DNA from: Aplectana chamaeleonis
Lineage: Eukaryota > Nematoda > Chromadorea > Rhabditida > Cosmocercidae
Assembly: GCA_029168955.1 (NCBI GenBank)
Contig: JAPDOI010001755.1
Location: forward strand, 62,001 to 126,000
Direction: 5' to 3'
DNA: 64,000 nucleotides
Part shown: piece after piece, positions 1-11,783 of the stretch
Position numbering within the stretch: position 1 is the first letter of the stretch
Layout of the letters: each line of letters opens with the position of its first letter
Notes under the pieces: generated by a model
What the model was told of the DNA's origin: nothing
Seen by the model: only the letters and a program-made list of their open reading frames with translations
The model's database searches: none
Program-made: the position numbers and the translations under genes

Positions 1-525
1 CACATATCATACTATGCCGATGAATAAACAGAATCATAGTTACACAGAAAATTATACCATATTCTGTATGTATAGTGTGAAGTTATAGGAAATAAACAAA
101 TGGTTTTTTTTATTGTCAGGTGGTGCTATGGATATACATGGATATACATAATATTTTCAATGTTTTCCAATCCGATCAGGGTATGTCAGAAGACAGGTTG
201 TAGGGATGAGGGAATAATGGATTTGGAGGCAATGGGAAAACGGTGACTTCTCTAAAGAGGGACCAGGTACAGGGATGAACACATAACTGATGAAACATAG
301 CAGAAAGCTTCAATTACATGTATATACAAAGCGTTTCATAATCGTATGCGCAAATCCAGAAAGGCCTCTATCTGCTTTCCTATGAATTCTTGAAAGGCAG
401 TTCTTAACATTCGAATCCCAGTGCCTAAAAATCTTACTAGCCGTAGTTACACAGAAAAATTCAGCAGACAAGATATATTATAAAGTGGAGTTTAACCTCA
501 AATTTGCCTGTTCTATATGCACACT
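1..525. other. Unassigned sequence
   Basis: AT-rich sequence with no open frame longer than about 60 codons, no clear splice-bounded exon and no RNA gene that I can recognise. The first TTAA-bounded repeat begins just after it. Confidence 0.5.
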
Positions 526-529
526 TTAA

Positions 530-694
530 AGGCACAGAACAACCAGAAAATTGTTTTTCACTTTATATGCAAATTTTTTGGAGAGAGTCACACACTGGTC
601 ACAGATCTCGCACTTGGTACGTGTTATATAGGAGGAGTTTACTACACAGTCAAATAAAAATCAAAAAATTCATGTCTGGGGGCGTACTGTTCCT
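530..694. mobile_element. Short TTAA-flanked MITE, family B (deletion derivative)
   Basis: The element starts AGGCACAGAACA and ends GTACTGTTCCT, with TTAA on both sides (526-529 and 695-698). Its two ends match the ends of the longer family B copies at 1881-2371 and 37286-37768, including the shared right part with TCTCGCACTTGG and ACACAGTCAAATAAAAATC. The middle is missing, so it is an internally deleted copy. It directly abuts the next element and shares the TTAA with it. No transposase is encoded. Confidence 0.7.
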
Positions 695-698
695 TTAA

Positions 699-1216
699 AG
701 GCACAGCCCAACCTTAGAACCGTTTTTCAGTTCTTCCGCTCAAAGCCAGAGTCCAAGCTCAAAACCGATTTTTCGTTTTCCTGCCTACCTTGGAGAAAAT
801 TTCACGCTGATCACGATGTTCTCCCCAGAATCGCTCAGAACTCACTACGAACTGAGTTACGGGTCCCCAAAAATTTTGGATCTTAACTGGTAGAAGTTCG
901 CGGACGAGTTGTCTCGAGCCTACATTTTCTCGTCATTCGCATCTATCATTCTGAAGCAGGTCACAATATAAAGCCAGACCGAAAACAAGGAAGAACATAG
1001 ATTTCGAACAAAATCATGAGCGCCTCTCTTCCCTGTTGCGATGGAAAACCTGCCAGTGGGCGTTGCCCATTTTTTTCTTTCAAGGGGACGTGGTCGACTT
1101 TTTCCTAGCTTTTTCTCGCTTACTTGAGATAACTGAGATTTCGCGCTTAGCAGGGTTGCTATAGAAGGCGACCGGATCAGAATATCAAAAATTACCTCTG
1201 AGGTTGGACTGTGCCT
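699..1216. mobile_element. TTAA-flanked MITE, family C
   Basis: Begins AGGCACAGCCCAACCT and ends GAGGTTGGACTGTGCCT, an inverted repeat, with TTAA at 695-698 and TTAG at 1217-1220. The same end sequences bound the copy at 14363-14839. No coding capacity is visible. Confidence 0.7.
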
Positions 1217-1220
1217 TTAG

Positions 1221-1880
1221 AGGCAGTGGTCGCGATCAAATGTGCTTGTCTTCTTTTCCTCTCTGAACCCTCTTCTAGGTTTAGAGTAGTAGGACCTATG
1301 AGAAAAAGTTGCAAAAAAGCCGCTGTTTCGGGCCGAATTTCAAGCCTGAACTTTCTTGTCTTTTTAAGGTGAACGAGCCCACTCCACATCATCGGCATCG
1401 ATGATTTCTAATATCAAGCACATCAGCTGGCTTGAAATTGAATTTCATTACATTTATATACTCACTTATTCGAAAACTGACTAAAGTGCTTGCTTTCTTT
1501 GTTCAACTGTTTTCATTAGTTTCATTAGATAAATTTGCATTTATTTCGTCCTCTGAATGTCGATGGTTTTCGACTGCTCGGCATGAGACTGCGATCTTTT
1601 TGAGCGGCGCTGTGCACGTGTGCACGAACTGACATCTTTGGGCCCCAGAGAATTTCATCCTGATCACGATAGCGTCTTTCGAATCGCTCAGATTTCACTA
1701 CGAATGGAGTTATGTATGGAACTTCAAAAATTTTGTTTTTGAACTGCTAAACGCTTGCGGACGAGTCGTCTCGAGCCTATTTTCCTCGTTAATCGCAACC
1801 GCCGCTTTGTAGCAGGTCACACGTACGGCTTCTAATAGAGCACCAAAGCACCCAAAACGAGTTCAAATTACGGTTTTTAA
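1221..1880. repeat. Degenerate TTAA-family sequence
   Basis: Starts AGGCAGTGGTCGCG right after the TTAG that closes the preceding element. Positions about 1660-1830 resemble about 785-965 (shared blocks around GATCACGAT, TTTTGGA/TTTTGTT and GTCTCGAGCC), so this stretch is diverged repeat. A clear right end was not found. Confidence 0.45.
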
Positions 1881-2371
1881 AGGCATAGAACACCTGAAAA
1901 TTGTTTTTCAGTTTCCGAACTCATATTGGAGAGAGTCACAAGCTGATCGTAAGGGTAGGTTTCTCTGAAATCGTTCAAGACCCCCCATAAAGAAGAGTTA
2001 TGGCTCCTTAAAAATGCCTACATTTTGAGGGTCAAAAATTGGTGGACGAGTTGCCGTAGGCGTGTATTTCTCTTAAATCGTGATCGTTGCGCGAGAGAGA
2101 GCCAGGATAAGGAGACGGTCCGGCAATGGACTGAAGTTCGAAGACTCATTGGGAATTCATCCATCCATCTAGCCGCTGTCAAATTTGAAAATCTGGCAGG
2201 GGGGTAAGGCCCGTGGTGGTGGGCGAAGAGGGGTCGAGCCTGTGGTGGTCACTAATATCTCGCTTATTTGGAGGGATTGAGGTCTCGCACTTGACACGTG
2301 TTATACAGGAGGGGTCTACTACACAGTCAAATAAAAATCATAAAATTCGTGCATGAGGGTGTACCGTGTCT
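1881..2371. mobile_element. TTAA-flanked MITE, family B (full copy)
   Basis: Begins AGGCATAGAACACCTG after TTAA (1877-1880) and ends GGGTGTACCGTGTCT followed by TGAA. It aligns along its length with 37286-37768, sharing the GGAGAGAGTCACA, GTTATACAGGAGG and AAATAAAAATCA blocks. It is non-coding and about 491 bp long. Confidence 0.65.
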
Positions 2372-2762
2372 TGAAGCCGTATTGACTCACTAAATTACCC
2401 TTTCTCCGCCTAACCGATACGGGCTCTTCCCTTCAATACAAACCCCTCTCAATATTTATTGCTCGAGTAAGGTCATTTTGGCTCGTTTTTGAAGCTTTAA
2501 ATGGCAGAAGCGTTCTACTAAAGGCGGTACGAGTGTATTAGCGTCATTATCCCTAGATTTGTCGCTAGATTCGCTATTTGTAGCCAATGCGAAGTAACTC
2601 GTTCACTTCCGAACCAATACAGAAAGAACCGTGATTTCTCCATTTCAATCAGTATTTTTCCGGATTTTTCGTCATTCCTTGATACGAACAGCTACAGGTC
2701 TTCGACTCATACCTTTGAATTGATATCATTTTAGGCGTGTGTGCTGCCTTTAATGGCGTCAG
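2372..2762. other. Unassigned sequence
   Basis: No recognisable repeat end and no convincing exon. It may be intron upstream of the candidate exon that follows. Confidence 0.35.
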
Positions 2763-2963
2763 CATATTTCCTACGACGATGGGCGAGTCATCGCAACTTA
2801 CTATCCGAAAAACATTGAGGCAGTTGGACGATTGGAAGAGAAAGCCGCGCGGTTCAAAGCAGTTGAGTTGTCAAGTAAGCAGGCTGGTCAACAGAAGTCG
2901 CAGAGAGTGGAAACCATAAGAACTTCCACAAACTTCGGTCCTTCTACCAAACTGTTCCTCTAA
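2763..2963 (+). CDS. Candidate terminal exon, unknown protein
   Basis: An uninterrupted 67-codon frame runs from a possible acceptor (GGCGTCAG at 2755-2762) to a TAA at 2961-2963. The translation has a gene-like composition: it includes YDDGRVIATYYPKNIEAVGR, is rich in K, E, Q and A, and ends STKLFL. I do not recognise the family. A competing reading in another frame uses the acceptor TTTTAG at 2729-2734 and a GTAAGC donor near 2874, so both frame and splicing are uncertain. Upstream exons were not found because the preceding 2.2 kb is mostly transposon. Confidence 0.3.
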   Translation, partial: HISYDDGRVIATYYPKNIEAVGRLEEKAARFKAVELSSKQAGQQKSQRVETIRTSTNFGPSTKLFL

Positions 2964-5750
2964 CCACGAGATTTGTTATGTATTTTCTAAAAAATCTCAC
3001 CATTTCAGAGTCATTTCTGCCTAAGAGCTAGGCCTTTGTTCCAGCCAGCAATATCGACAATGAAAATCCAAAAGAATGAAGAAACAGTTTCACTAAATGG
3101 GAACCATGGAACCAGCTCCTTAGCAGTTGACATGCGTTGGCGAATAGTGACACCGCGGAACGCACGGTCGCTCTATTTGCACATGAAATAAACAAATGAG
3201 TAGTTCAGCGCAGTCTATCATGGACTTGGAACCCGGGATCAAAGAGTGGTTGAGCTCAGAAATGTTACGAAAAATAGGAATACTACGGTGAAAGTAATGA
3301 GCGCATGACGAATTCATTGTAATGTGACAGTGGATGTTCGAAAACAACGCGAGCAAATTATACAATATTGACTAAATTTCAGAAAAAAATCTGTTTTGCT
3401 CAAACCGATCTGTGGGTTCCATGTATGCTCATACTGTGTATACCACCAAAATAAATAAAAGTTTCGGGAAATTCAACAGATAAGAGAGAAAGTCAACTCA
3501 CATTTGGCCACTACACCTCGAGCTCCATTTTGAAAGCATGGCAATAAAGAGCCTCTAATAAAATAGTAGCTGTGCGACATCTACCCTATGTATAATGGAC
3601 GCAAGAAAAAGATCACTCTTCGAGAGTTTGGAGATTATCTGCTCATTTAGGAAACAGGTTTGAAAAGTTTCGGGTTTTCAGAAATTACCTTCATGAGAAG
3701 CTTCCAAGAGAACAAGACAGATGGTGTGACGTACACACTCGCGGTATTTTTTCCACTCTGTACATATACAGTAGTGCTTATTTTACGAACGTCCACCGAA
3801 TGTTCTATTTACAATACCGCTCATAGGATTGAGTCAAAAAGCGCCTTTCCCCACTTTTTTGATTAACTCGCTCTAAACCCAACATTGAGCGAAACTGGGA
3901 TGATATTCATGATCCTGCTCTTTATATAGGGTAGAAACAGAAGCGCCCGCGCACGCTTCGCCACGGTACCGTATATGTTGAGCTGGCTAATCGCAAAACT
4001 TCTTTTGTTCTCCATGAAATCCCATCAAGCGCTATATCACTGGACAGCCCTCAACGTCAGGATCATAAATATCCCCACAGCTTCATTCAAAAATGAGTTT
4101 GGAGCGATTTATTCAGATGAGACGCGGAAATGCATCTTCGCGCACCTTCTCACCAAATCCCATGAGCGGTATTATAGTTCAGTTTTCCCTTACTATGCGC
4201 CTATTTCTATCTCTCTTAAAGGCCTCGTTCGCGCTGGAAATAAATTTTCAATTTTAAGGCTCAATTTGATGATTTAGCCCGGTAGACCACACTGGTAAAC
4301 TTTGGCGCGTCAAAAACGTAGAGCAATGAGGTTGGAAGGTGTCAAAGATGAAGATCTGCCACCAATTCTCACCAGTCATCTAGCACTTTTTCCTAGAATG
4401 TTGGTGCGACCGTAAGACAACATGAAAAATAGTTACGGCATGAACTCCACATGCAGAAAAGCTCTGAAAATGACAGCGACGAGGCCTCCAAGAGCAGAAA
4501 ATCTTCAAAAAAGATTTTGGCGCGAAATTCAAATTCGTATTTACAATAAGTTCCGGTTGACTTTTCTTTACAAATGAAGGTTTTTCATGGGCCCCTTCGC
4601 CATTTTCGTTCACTAGAGAGGCCAAGCTACACAAAAACATGAAAAAATTATATACGGTTTTCTGCGCGTACGATGCCTTTAAGCCATCGGCAAAGTGATA
4701 TTTCTGAAACTGCGGTGGATACGAATCGCACTGGTACTTTTAGCTCCTTATTGACGGTATTGTTTGCACTTTCGCAAGCTTTCAGTGCATGAAACACTTT
4801 GATAGTCGGAGATCGAGAAATCGATAGTAGGGTGAGTTTTCGGGTTGCACGGGAACTCGTCCGCATCGTGAGATTCACACCCTATCCAAACGGGGGTTTT
4901 CATGGAGCCTTAGAAGTGCATCCTTCACACACGATCACACTTTTAGTTGGAGTTTAACCGAAACTATCTGAGATCGCTGCGCGGACGAGTTTCACCATTT
5001 TCGACTGTCGAAATCTCTTGCACCCGTTTTCCTATTGCTTGCATTTTTCCCTTAGCTTTTCTCATAATCTCCTTGCTTCTAGTCCTATACTTGAGGTCAG
5101 AAGTGAAAAGCCATGGTGAGAATTAGTCTGGAGAAGTGCTTTCATAGAAAGGAAAGATGAAACTCGTCCACGCAGAGATTCCCTATTCTATGATAGTTAC
5201 GGTCGACCTCAAGTTGAGAAAATGGCTTCAGTTTAATGATACACTTGAAAGGCCACTTTCCTTTTCCTCATTTATGAAGGGGACAGGAGACAAGGGCTCC
5301 TGCAAAAATTGCGAGGTGCAAAAACCTCAGCGCAGACGAGTCGTCACGCAAGACAGAAGACAGATCAGCCGTCATCTATCTTCTCGATCCCCACCGCACG
5401 AGTGTTTCATACACCGAGTTTATGTTAGTGAACTAAGCCGTCATTAATAAACTAAAAGAGCCCGGGCAATCCGTGCTAACTGTATATGGAGTCATAGTAC
5501 GGTCAATTAGAGATGCCGGGTAGTTACCTAGCCTGCATTTTCGCTCATGTTTCAGTCAAGTGTTGTTCAGCTGGAGGAAACCGTCGCATACGCGTTCTCA
5601 GATTTGTATGTGTCACCCAATCGGTCAATGTTTCATCCGTGCAGTGAATTAGACGGAAGAATCAGGCAACTCTGGATTTATACAAGGGGACGGTCTGGCC
5701 ATCAGTAATAGCAGTTGTTATCTGAGCATGGCTAACTCCAAATCTCCGGC
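2964..5750. other. Unassigned sequence with one repeat end
   Basis: I find no gene I would defend here. The frames at 3120-3365 (-), 3975-4277 (+) and 5157-5447 (+) have no recognisable domain. At about 4665-4678 the sequence GCGCGTACGATGCCT followed by TTAA looks like the right end of another TTAA-type element; a similar end, GCGCGTACGGTGCCT, occurs at 29459-29474. Confidence 0.4.
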
Positions 5751-5754
5751 TTGA

Positions 5755-6239
5755 AGGCAGTGTTCACGATAATCATCAATTTTGAGATTATTCGCTAAAT
5801 CGATTGATTGGCCCTCGGGTAGAACTGAAAGGACGAAAAAATCAAGAAAACTGCATCAGAAGAGCCCGAAATCCTTTACTCTCACCTCACCTTTTTACTC
5901 TCACAGGAACTGTTTGTTGTGACAATAAAATCTTTTATGGGCCCGTTCTTTGAAACTTGCTACTCTCTATTGCTCCTTTCTTTCCTTAGAGCCCTAACTA
6001 ATCCTGCTTTGCATAAAATATTCTTCTATTTGGGATTGACCCAATTTTCCACCGGTGACAACCACCATGAACATGCTCATCCAACAGGACAGCTAGTCCA
6101 TGTCATAGAATAATGTCACGGAAATAAGGCGTTTTAGAGCGTTTCTCCCCGTTTCTTCGTAATTTTGGTAACACTTGGTGGCCAACGCATTGTTTTGAGT
6201 TATAAAACTCTGAAACGAAAATCATCGTGAACACTGCCT
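5755..6239. mobile_element. TTAA-type MITE, family E (intact copy)
   Basis: Begins AGGCAGTGTTCACGATAATC after TTGA and ends ATCATCGTGAACACTGCCT before TCAA. It is the uninterrupted, inverted counterpart of the element at 14844-15817, with shared blocks around GGGTAGAACTGAAA and GGGATTGACCCAATTT. About 485 bp and non-coding. Confidence 0.7.
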
Positions 6240-6243
6240 TCAA

Positions 6244-6660
6244 AGGCCGTGTTCACGATGAATATCGCTTTCGAGTTTGACTCAAAAATGGCATTGTTTC
6301 GTCGTTGGGTAACTAATAGCGAAGAAACAGTGAAGAAAACATTCAGAATAAGCTAAAATAATGGTTTCTAACGTTCAGGGCGTGGACGAGAATCGTGAAC
6401 CCTGCTGATTTCTGCAAGCGCGCGCTAATCGCGGATTCTGCACGGATCGACCAGTCTGGACGCGATGGAGTTACTTGGCGATTCGCCTTCGAAACGTGTA
6501 CGGCGCCACAAGCTCCTCCGAATGACTGAGATGGGTCTTCCGTTTTTATCGATTGCTGGCCTGTTTTCGCTGCTTTCTTCGACCCTATCCTCTCGATCAT
6601 CTGCCAACTTAGTGTTTCACACTGAAACATCGAGAACGAGATTCATCGTGGACACTGCCT
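6244..6660. mobile_element. TTAA-type MITE, family F
   Basis: Begins AGGCCGTGTTCACGATGAAT, immediately after the TCAA that closes the previous element, and ends ATTCATCGTGGACACTGCCT followed by TTAA (6661-6664). The left half matches 25910-26205. Frames on both strands here are not credible genes. Confidence 0.7.
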
Positions 6661-6892
6661 TTAAGCGAAAAAAAAAACAACACATTCTAAAATATTGCTG
6701 CTCAGAACAACGATTTATTCAAAGGCACTGTTCACGTTAAGCTTCGCCTTTGAGTTTGCTTTGGAAATCAAGGGTGGTAGCCCTCAGAAGCAGAACAGCG
6801 TTGAAAAAAACGAATTCGAAAGCCTTCCCAAAGGCAAAAAGCGGTTTTGAAGAATATCCAAGTGGTGAAGGCCGACCTCCTTGGGTCTACAG
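6661..6892. other. Repeat remnant between elements
   Basis: Contains another left end of the same type (AGGCACTGTTCACG at 6723) without a clear right end before the long inverted repeat begins. Confidence 0.4.
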
Positions 6893-7951
6893 TACCGCGC
6901 ATATTTTTTGCAAAAACGGCGTTTATTTGCGCGCACAAAGCGCCGCTTTGTCATAACTCGCTTTAGAGTGGTCCAAAAACAGTTTTGAAGACATTTTTGA
7001 ATTACCATCAGTGAGAGGATTCTAACGGTATATAGCAGTATAGACTTTTATGAAAATTGTCAGCCTTTATTTTGGAAAAAACGTATTTTCAATCGAATTT
7101 TTTCAATTTTTTGGATTTTCCCGTGTAAGATATGCCATGAAGGATGTGTGAAATAAGAAATAGCGAGCTTTCAAATACATTCCAACTAGGATTACGCATT
7201 TCATTCTGTGCGAAGATTTTTATACGCGCTTCCAAGGCCCACAATGACTGGACCTCCATAAGCCCAATTCTTCAAAGAATTATAAGTTTTGTACAATATG
7301 CTTGCTAGAGTTAATGATGTATTCAGAGAACTCCTCTCCTCACGGAGCATCTAAGCGGTGACAACCATTCGACTACCGCCGCTAATTTAGACAGATGCTT
7401 TGAGAAAATTTCGAATTTTCAGCTGTTCGTTACGAATTTTTCATCGTTCTCAGCGGTATTACAATTGTAATCGCCTCTATGAAGTTCAAGGTTAGCAAAT
7501 CAGGTGAAGTGTTTTGACCCTACTTGTATGCAAACCCTTGTAGAGCGAAAGACGCTTGTATCCATATTTTTCTGTAGCATAACAGCTTTGATAGCTGCAT
7601 TTAGTGATTTACCCGTTTTTTAGCTTCCACTTTTCAGTCCTCAGCCGACTGACAAAAGACAAATTGCTAGGCCTATTTGAACGCTGAGCTACCTTCTGAT
7701 TACCAAGTTTCGTTCTGCATTCTGACTAAACATCGCACTTTCTCCAAACCTCAAAAGTTTCCAAGTCTGAAATTCTCACCAGCGACCTTTGCCAAGGGCC
7801 ACGTTCAGAGGACCCTCTGGCCCGTTCCCCTACTCAGCCGCAATCGTCTCACTGTCGTAGGCTCGCCTAAAAACCGTTCTGGAAAAGGTCCTCCCTCACT
7901 CCCCCTCAGCGCCCCTCCACAGAAGGGATACGCCCCTCCCCGCAAATACAC
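6893..7951 (+). repeat. Left arm of a 1.06-kb inverted repeat
   Basis: Pairs with 10471-11534 on the other strand. The outer end reads GCGCATATTTTTTGCAAAAA in both arms; the inner end reads AAATACACTC here and GAGTGTATTT in the right arm. Shared blocks run the whole way, including GAGAGGATTCTAACGGTATA and CGCCCCTCCACAGAAGGG. Small indels and point changes separate the arms. No transposase frame is seen. Confidence 0.8.
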
Positions 7952-8572
7952 TCCTACGACAATGAGACGATTGCGACTGAGGACGCCTGGAACGGGCGAG
8001 GGTCCTTTGAACATGGCCCGTGGCAAAGGTCGCTGGTGAGCACATTCGCTAGGTGGTACGTTTGGGGGGGGTCAAAAATTCTGTGGATCTTGCTTGAAAG
8101 GGAGAATTGAACACAGTTGTGGGAAGTAGGAAAAGCATTGTGTAAGCCCAGGCAGGCGGAGCGGGGTAGGATGCAGGGTGGCTGCAAAATGGGGGTCTAA
8201 AAACGAGAAAAATCCCGAAAATGTGACATGAATGGTTGAAGGGGACTAAGATTTTGAGTGAACCAAGGCCGTGTGAGGGCTTAAAAGTGTCTTAATATAG
8301 TGTAGATGCGATTTCGGTGATGGAGGGGTTCCACTTTTGTCCGTCGGCCCACCATCGCCTGGCGGGGCGAGGGTGAGCTGCTGCAGTGGGGTGGGGGTTG
8401 GGGGTGGGCGTTAAACGCCGAAGTTGGCGAACATCGAGATGGGCACGGAATGACCTTAAATTCGGATGAGGCACTGTTTGAGAGGTATTCTGGCTGATTT
8501 CCAAGCGATGTAGTTGCAGGGATGCTCTACGGAGAGCGATCTTGGCAGCGCTTCCGTGCAATGTGTGGCGAT
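7952..8572. repeat. Spacer of the long inverted repeat
   Basis: The first part (about 7954-8040) is an extra inverted copy of the inner arm, with GAGACGATTGCGACTGAGGA and GGAACGGGCGAG, so the left side carries its own small palindrome. The rest is G-rich and non-coding. The last eight bases, GTGGCGAT (8565-8572), are the left target duplication of the hAT element. Confidence 0.6.
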
Positions 8573-10462
8573 CAGGGGTGTGCGGAAATTTCTGTTTTCT
8601 GTGTTCTGTTTCCTGGCCGTTTTGGCCTTTCTGTTTTTCTGATTTCTGAAAAACTTGCGAAAATCAGAAAAAAATCAGCAAAAATTAACGAGAACCAGGT
8701 CGGTTGGACAGTGCAGCTTGTTTAGTCGTTTATATGGTTTCGCTCTTATTTGTGTTCAATTGTGCGATTGCTGCTAATGATAGGGATCGCCATAAGAAAC
8801 GGTTGTTATAGTATCCTTATGAAAAGGTAGACATGATCATCACAAAAGTGAAATTAGGTGAAAACTCAGAGGAAAAACGCTCAGGAACAAAATATTGTTG
8901 GTTGTCACCTTGCCCACAATTAACTAAATCTCTATGTATGTTTGTTTTGCCGTCTTTCGCCTTGCTGTTAAACCCTATTCATACTTTTGCGAAGCAGCAA
9001 ATGCCGCGGATTATCAATAGAGAAATGATAAAACAAATGCTCGGTAACGATATCAAACATCTCATTTCTCATTTTCCTACTGATATTGCGCGGCATTTGC
9101 CGCTTCCACAAAAGCATGAATAGGTTGCTAAACGAAAAAACCAGCACTTATATGAATCGTGTTAGTTGGGGCGTGCGCACACCCACCAATTAGCTGTTCT
9201 AAGCTGTTTTTGTGCGTTTCTCCTGTAACTTTTCACTTTTCTCACTTTTTTGATGGTAAAACATGCATTCTTATCAACAGTAATCATCAGATGATTTTAT
9301 CGCGAGCCCTGCTCACCTACTAAGAACTTCGGTACAGTGGAGGTTGTGTCCTAGGGCAAAGATCGAGTGCAAACCTCCGCTAGCAGCAGCAGCTGCTGCT
9401 GAAAGCGGTATATGATTCCAACACTTGCTAGGGTTGAGCCCCTTGATATCAATAGCAACTGCTGCTGCTAGCTGTCAGCAGCAGCTGCTGACAACGAGGG
9501 ATGTAACCCCTACTGTGCTGACGTACTGGCATTCTCTAAGAAATTCACCTGATCAATAGCCAAGAAATGCATGTTTTCTGCGTGATAGCCGGGAAATGGT
9601 CGGGAAGTAGCTGGTTGCAGCGTAACAGCCTAGAAACAGCTGCCAAAAAATGTTTGCCGAGAAATTGACGCCAAATAGTGCTCCCAAAGGGATGTACAGC
9701 TAAACTCCGCATTGCCGTTCAGTCCGCAAAGTGCACGCTGATTGCGAAAGCGTGCTGCGGCGCGGTTGCGAGCATCCTCAGACAGGGATGTGGGATCATC
9801 TGGACATCAAAGGCAAAACCGCCCGGGCGACCCTACACCTCTGTCTGAGGATACTCGCGATTCCTGAGGCATTATTTGGATGTCAACACCGCGGTCGGTT
9901 AAGTTACCCAAGTTAGCGGTACTTGGGCCAAGGCGGCTGCTCGGTGGGCCGGGAAGGACAGCGTCGAGAGTTGGTGTGCCTGTCACGTCCTGGTTATTTC
10001 TCGGTTATTGCTCGGCTACTTCTAGGCTATTTTATAAAGAGCATGATCTTAGCCGCCTAATAATTGGGAAAAATCAAGAAATATTCGAGAAATAGCACAT
10101 CAAGAACCGCTGTGGGGCCTGGTGAGCTATTTCTCGGCTAAACCTCTCAGAGTGAGTGCCTTCAATGATGATCTACCTGTCATTGACGTGCCATCGCTAC
10201 TATCACTGTCTTATTAGATCTTCGCCCAGTCTCTTAGATATTGTATGACATGTATAGGAAAGATGTTAAGAATTACACCTTTTCTCTTGAAAAAAATTAA
10301 AATGCAATGAGTATTTTTTCTGAGAATTTTCTGTTTTCTGATTTCTGTTTTCTGTTTTCTGGCCGTTTTGGCCTTTCTGTTTTCTGATTTCTGTTTTCTG
10401 ACAAACTCGATTTTCTGTTTTCTGTTTTCTGAAATTTTTTTAAAAATTTCCGCACACCCCTG
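8573..10462. mobile_element. hAT-type element, 1,890 bp, probably non-autonomous
   Basis: The ends are inverted: CAGGGGTGTGCGGAAATTT at the left and AAATTTCCGCACACCCCTG at the right. The eight bases GTGGCGAT flank both ends directly (8565-8572 and 10463-10470). An 8-bp duplication and CAGGG termini are diagnostic of the hAT superfamily. Both subterminal regions carry arrays of TTTCTGTTTTCTG units (about 8588-8665 and 10325-10432). The interior holds one 96-codon frame (8833-9123) with no recognisable hAT domain, a GCAGCAGCTGCTG palindromic patch near 9380-9500 and the SL1/5S-like segment at 9897. No BED zinc finger or hATC dimerisation region is visible, so it probably depends on a transposase supplied elsewhere. 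Confidence 0.85.
9897..9918 (+). other. SL1-like or 5S-rRNA-like segment inside the hAT element
   Basis: These 22 bases match the nematode SL1 spliced leader at 18 of 22 positions by my own comparison with remembered SL1, and are followed by a GT. The sequence continues GTACTTGGGCC, which is also typical of the 5S rRNA core. No Sm site follows. A weaker copy lies at 63563-63584. A functional RNA gene is not supported. Confidence 0.2.
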
Positions 10463-10470
10463 GTGGCGAT

Positions 10471-11534
10471 GAGTGTATTTACAGGGGGCGTATCCCTTCT
10501 GTGGAGGGGCGCTGAGGGGAGTGAAGGCCGTTTCCAGAACGGTTTTGAGGCGAGCCTACGACAGTGAGACGATTGCGGCTGAGGACGTCTGGAACGGGCG
10601 AGAGGGTCCTCTGAACATGTCCTTTGGCAAAGTTCGCTGATGAGAACTTCAGAGCCGGAAACTTTTGAAGTTCGGAGAAAGTGCGATGTTTAATCAGAAT
10701 GCAGAAGGAAACTTGGTAATCAGAAGGTAGCACAGCGTTCAGATAGGTCTAGCAATTTGTATTTTGTCAGTCGGCTGAGGACTGAAAAGTGGAAGCTTAA
10801 AAACGAGTAACTCACTAAATGCAGCTATCAAAGCTGTTATGGTACAGAAAAATATGGATAGAAGCGTCTTCAGCTCTACAAGGGTTTGCATACAAGTAGA
10901 GTAATCACACTTCACCTGATATGCTTACCTCTAACTTCATACAGGCGCTAACAATTGTAATAAGGCTGAGAACGAAGAAAATTTCGTCGTTCTCGTTAGC
11001 TGAAAATTCGAGGTTTTCCAAAAACATCTGTCTAAATTAGCTGCGGTAGGCGGATGGTTGTCACTGATCGGATGCTCCGTGAGGAGAGAAGTTCATTGAA
11101 TACATCATAAACCCTAGCAAGCATATTCTACAACAGTTATAATTCTTCGAAGAATAAGGGTTATGGAGGTCCAGTCATTGTGGGCCTTGAAAGCGCGTAT
11201 AAATGTCCCCACAGAATGAAATGCGTAATCCTAGGTGTAATATGTTTGAGAGCTTGCTATTTTTATCAAACATCCGCCATGTCATGTTTTACACGGGAAA
11301 ATCCAAAGAAATTGAAAAAATTGGGTCGAAAATACGTTTTCTCTAGAGTAAAGGCTGACGATTTTCATAAAACTCTATGCTGCTATATACCGTTAGAATC
11401 CTCTCGCCGATGGTAATCCAAATTTTTCTCAAAACTGTTTTTGAACCACTCTGAAGCAAGTTGTGACAAAGCGGCGCTTTGTGCGCGCAAAAAACGCCGC
11501 AAAACGCCGTTTTTGCAAAAAATATGCGCGAGAC
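10471..11534 (-). repeat. Right arm of the 1.06-kb inverted repeat
   Basis: Reverse complement of 6893-7951. It begins at the base after the right hAT target duplication, showing that the hAT element landed in the spacer next to this arm. Confidence 0.8.
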
Positions 11535-11566
11535 TGTAGAAATTGTCATCAAAACCGACACGTCTC

Positions 11567-11745
11567 TATAACTGCCACGCTTTGACCTGCAATCATCGGC
11601 AATGGTTTTTTTTTAAATAGGCATAAGATTCCAGAATTAGTTGTTGAAAACACCCAGAAATCTTTGTCAAGCAAAAATCTGTCCAGTTCATTGCCTAGTT
11701 CAATAAAAACCACTGCTGATGATCGCTGGTCAAAGCGTCGCGGTG
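11567..11745. repeat. Small palindromic repeat
   Basis: The ends CCACGCTTTGACCTGCAATC and GATCGCTGGTCAAAGCGTCG pair as an inverted repeat with arms of about 38 bp around a 100-bp AT-rich loop. Confidence 0.6.
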
Positions 11746-11783
11746 ATAAAGCCGTGCCGGTGTTGATGAGGATCCTTCCATAC

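Noticed and set aside
7677..8039. 120-codon plus frame and overlapping minus frames
   Set aside because: They lie in the arm of the long inverted repeat and its extra inverted copy; the mirror arm carries breaks.
9897..9918. Functional SL1 RNA gene
   Set aside because: No Sm site, no recognisable snRNA fold downstream, four mismatches to SL1, and it lies in a transposon.
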